A DNA stretch of 34,549 nt from Acinetobacter nectaris CIP 110549. GTDB taxonomy: Bacteria; Pseudomonadota; Gammaproteobacteria; Pseudomonadales; Moraxellaceae. This document shows, in pieces, positions 33,433 to 34,549 of the stretch. The position numbers and the translations under genes are program-made. The stretch covers positions 1 to 34,549 of the forward strand of contig NZ_KI530739.1 of the NCBI RefSeq assembly GCF_000488215.1, read 5' to 3'. Under the pieces are notes generated by a model. That model worked only from the letters and a program-made list of their open reading frames with translations. It ran no database searches and was not told where the DNA came from. Position 1 is the stretch's first letter; every line of letters starts with the position of its first letter.

Positions 33433-34296
33433 CTAAATTTGAATGATTCTTTGAGCTTTAGGTTTGCTTGGACTCAGGAAATATGCAACAACAGCAGCCA
33501 TCATATTCACCATAAAGTTGAATACTGAACGATGTCTTGAATGTTCAATATGATGTAAGTTTTTAAGTTGGTCATTGACTGTTTCAATCAATCCACGTTT
33601 TGAAAGTAATGCCTTATCATCAATAGTGATCGGTTTACTTTGTTTCATATTTCGACGTTTTGGCGTGATAAGCCTTAATCCTCTTGAGGCTAAAATCTCG
33701 GTCTTTGCTTTACTCAGGTAACCCCTTGTCACCGAGTAATATGCCTTTTAATTCATGTGTTAATTGCTCTATGACCGCTGTATCAAGTACATCTCCTAAT
33801 GTGAGTTTGAGGTTAATTATTTCACCTAAATGATTAATAAGCAGGTGTAACTTAAAACTGTAGAACCAACCTGTACTATTTTTCCCTCGATTTGCTCAAC
33901 CTTTAAATACACGATGTCTTTGGATTCTTAAGTTGTTACAAACAGTGAGTTTAGTTGAATCAATAATACTGATTTCTGTATCTTGACCTTTGATTTGATG
34001 AAAGAAGGTTGTAAGGGCTTATAAGCAACTCGGCATAATTTCAACAAAACGGTTATAGCTCACCAATTGAGGAAATACTGATTTCCAGAATGGACAGACC
34101 ATATGACAATAAAAATATTTAAAGAATCGAAAGCCAGATTGGTGAAATAAGATGATGATGGTCATGGCTTCAGATAGACTTAACTTTGATTTTCGCTGTC
34201 GTATTTTTTGATCTGAAATGAGGGATTTTTCTAATTCTGCGTTAAATTTCTTGCAAAATCGTCCAAAGTACAAAATAATTCGGTAATATAATCCAT
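33433..34296 (-). pseudogene. Broken IS982-family transposase
   Basis: The N-terminal part starts at ATG 34296 (MDYITELFCTLDDF), shifts frame near 34250 and continues as FCKKFNAELEKSLISDQKIR and LSEAMTIIILFHQSGFRFFK until a stop at 34019. The middle (33733-34018) is broken. The C-terminal part is readable again as MTRGYLSKAKTEILASRGLR, TPKRRNMKQSK and LIETVNDQLKNLHHIEHSRH, the classic IS982 end. The ISNCY-like element lies just upstream, 23 bases from the start, and may have cut the IS982 left end. Confidence 0.85.
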
Positions 34297-34318
34297 GAAA
34301 AACCTTGTCCTTATAATT

Positions 34319-34549
34319 TTGTTATTCACCAATTAAAATGTCTATGCGAAAACCCATTTAAAATGTCCTGTTTTAACTCAATGTGTCAAGCACAGGATTT
34401 AATTTTCTTTGTTCAATAATGGCCTGTTGAGCTTTACGATTCGGCATGTGTTTTGATCTCGAACGTTTATTTTGTTTTTCTAATTCCTCATGTTGTTCTT
34501 GAATATGAGAAAGTACAGCTCCTAAGCGTTTATTCTCAACAACTTCATG
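34319..34549 (-). mobile_element. Inverted copy of the ISNCY-like element end
   Basis: This is the reverse complement of 423-653, with no difference found by eye, and runs off the window edge. Confidence 0.85.
34373..34549 (-). CDS. ISNCY-like transposase, last 58 codons (5' truncated by window edge)
   Basis: Same protein end as the copy at 3-599, in the opposite orientation. The stop codon is at 34373-34375. No disabling change is seen in the part present. Confidence 0.8.
   Translation of the reverse strand, partial: HEVVENKRLGAVLSHIQEQHEELEKQNKRSRSKHMPNRKAQQAIIEQRKLNPVLDTLS

Overview
The window looks like most of an Acinetobacter plasmid. It is A/T-rich, and carries a Rep_3-type initiator behind four perfect iterons, a ParA/ribbon-helix-helix partition pair, a ColE1-style mobilisation cassette, a KfrA-like protein, a GNAT/DUF1778 toxin-antitoxin pair, and broken insertion sequences of types common in that genus. 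The genus call is inference from gene content and composition; no rRNA or core gene is present. Both ends lie inside inverted copies of one ISNCY-like transposase gene, so the sequence probably stops there because of the repeat.

Layout. 1-653: right end of an ISNCY-like element. 684-4550: glutathione S-transferase, serine resolvase with two res-like repeats, iterons and repB, a 17-bp inverted repeat and 17-copy hexamer array, then the RHH protein and ParA on the minus strand. 4704-14353: an unassigned catabolic island with a class II aldolase, an amino-acid-type binding lipoprotein, a D-2-hydroxyacid dehydrogenase, a flavin monooxygenase, a RidA protein, a DUF1028 protein, a LysR regulator, an M20 deacylase and a fused permease/ATPase. 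An IS982 fragment splits it. 14573-22479: a pyrimidine ring-opening (Rut) island: rutD, rutR, then rutA-rutB-rutC-rutF-rutG, mmsA and a nitroreductase. 23418-24662: a NupC-type nucleoside transporter behind a MITE-like element and an IS3 remnant. 25023-28686: kfrA-like gene, and mobC-mobA with mobB and mobD nested in mobA in another frame. 29228-29966: toxin-antitoxin pair. 30277-31503: a second replication gene of the ColE2 type with a candidate antisense RNA. 31758-34549: IS6 remnant, two small genes, a broken IS982 transposase and the inverted ISNCY end.

How the genes work together. NupC and RutG would bring in nucleosides and uracil. RutA with RutF opens the ring, RutB, RutC and RutD convert the product to malonate semialdehyde, and MmsA would make acetyl-CoA from it, releasing nitrogen as ammonium. 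A RutR-like operator and a sigma-54-type promoter precede rutA, suggesting control by pyrimidine and nitrogen supply. The neighbouring unassigned island has the same kinds of parts (monooxygenase, Rid protein, hydrolase, importer, regulator), so it may be a second nitrogen-scavenging route with an unknown substrate. This is the best candidate for an undescribed system here.
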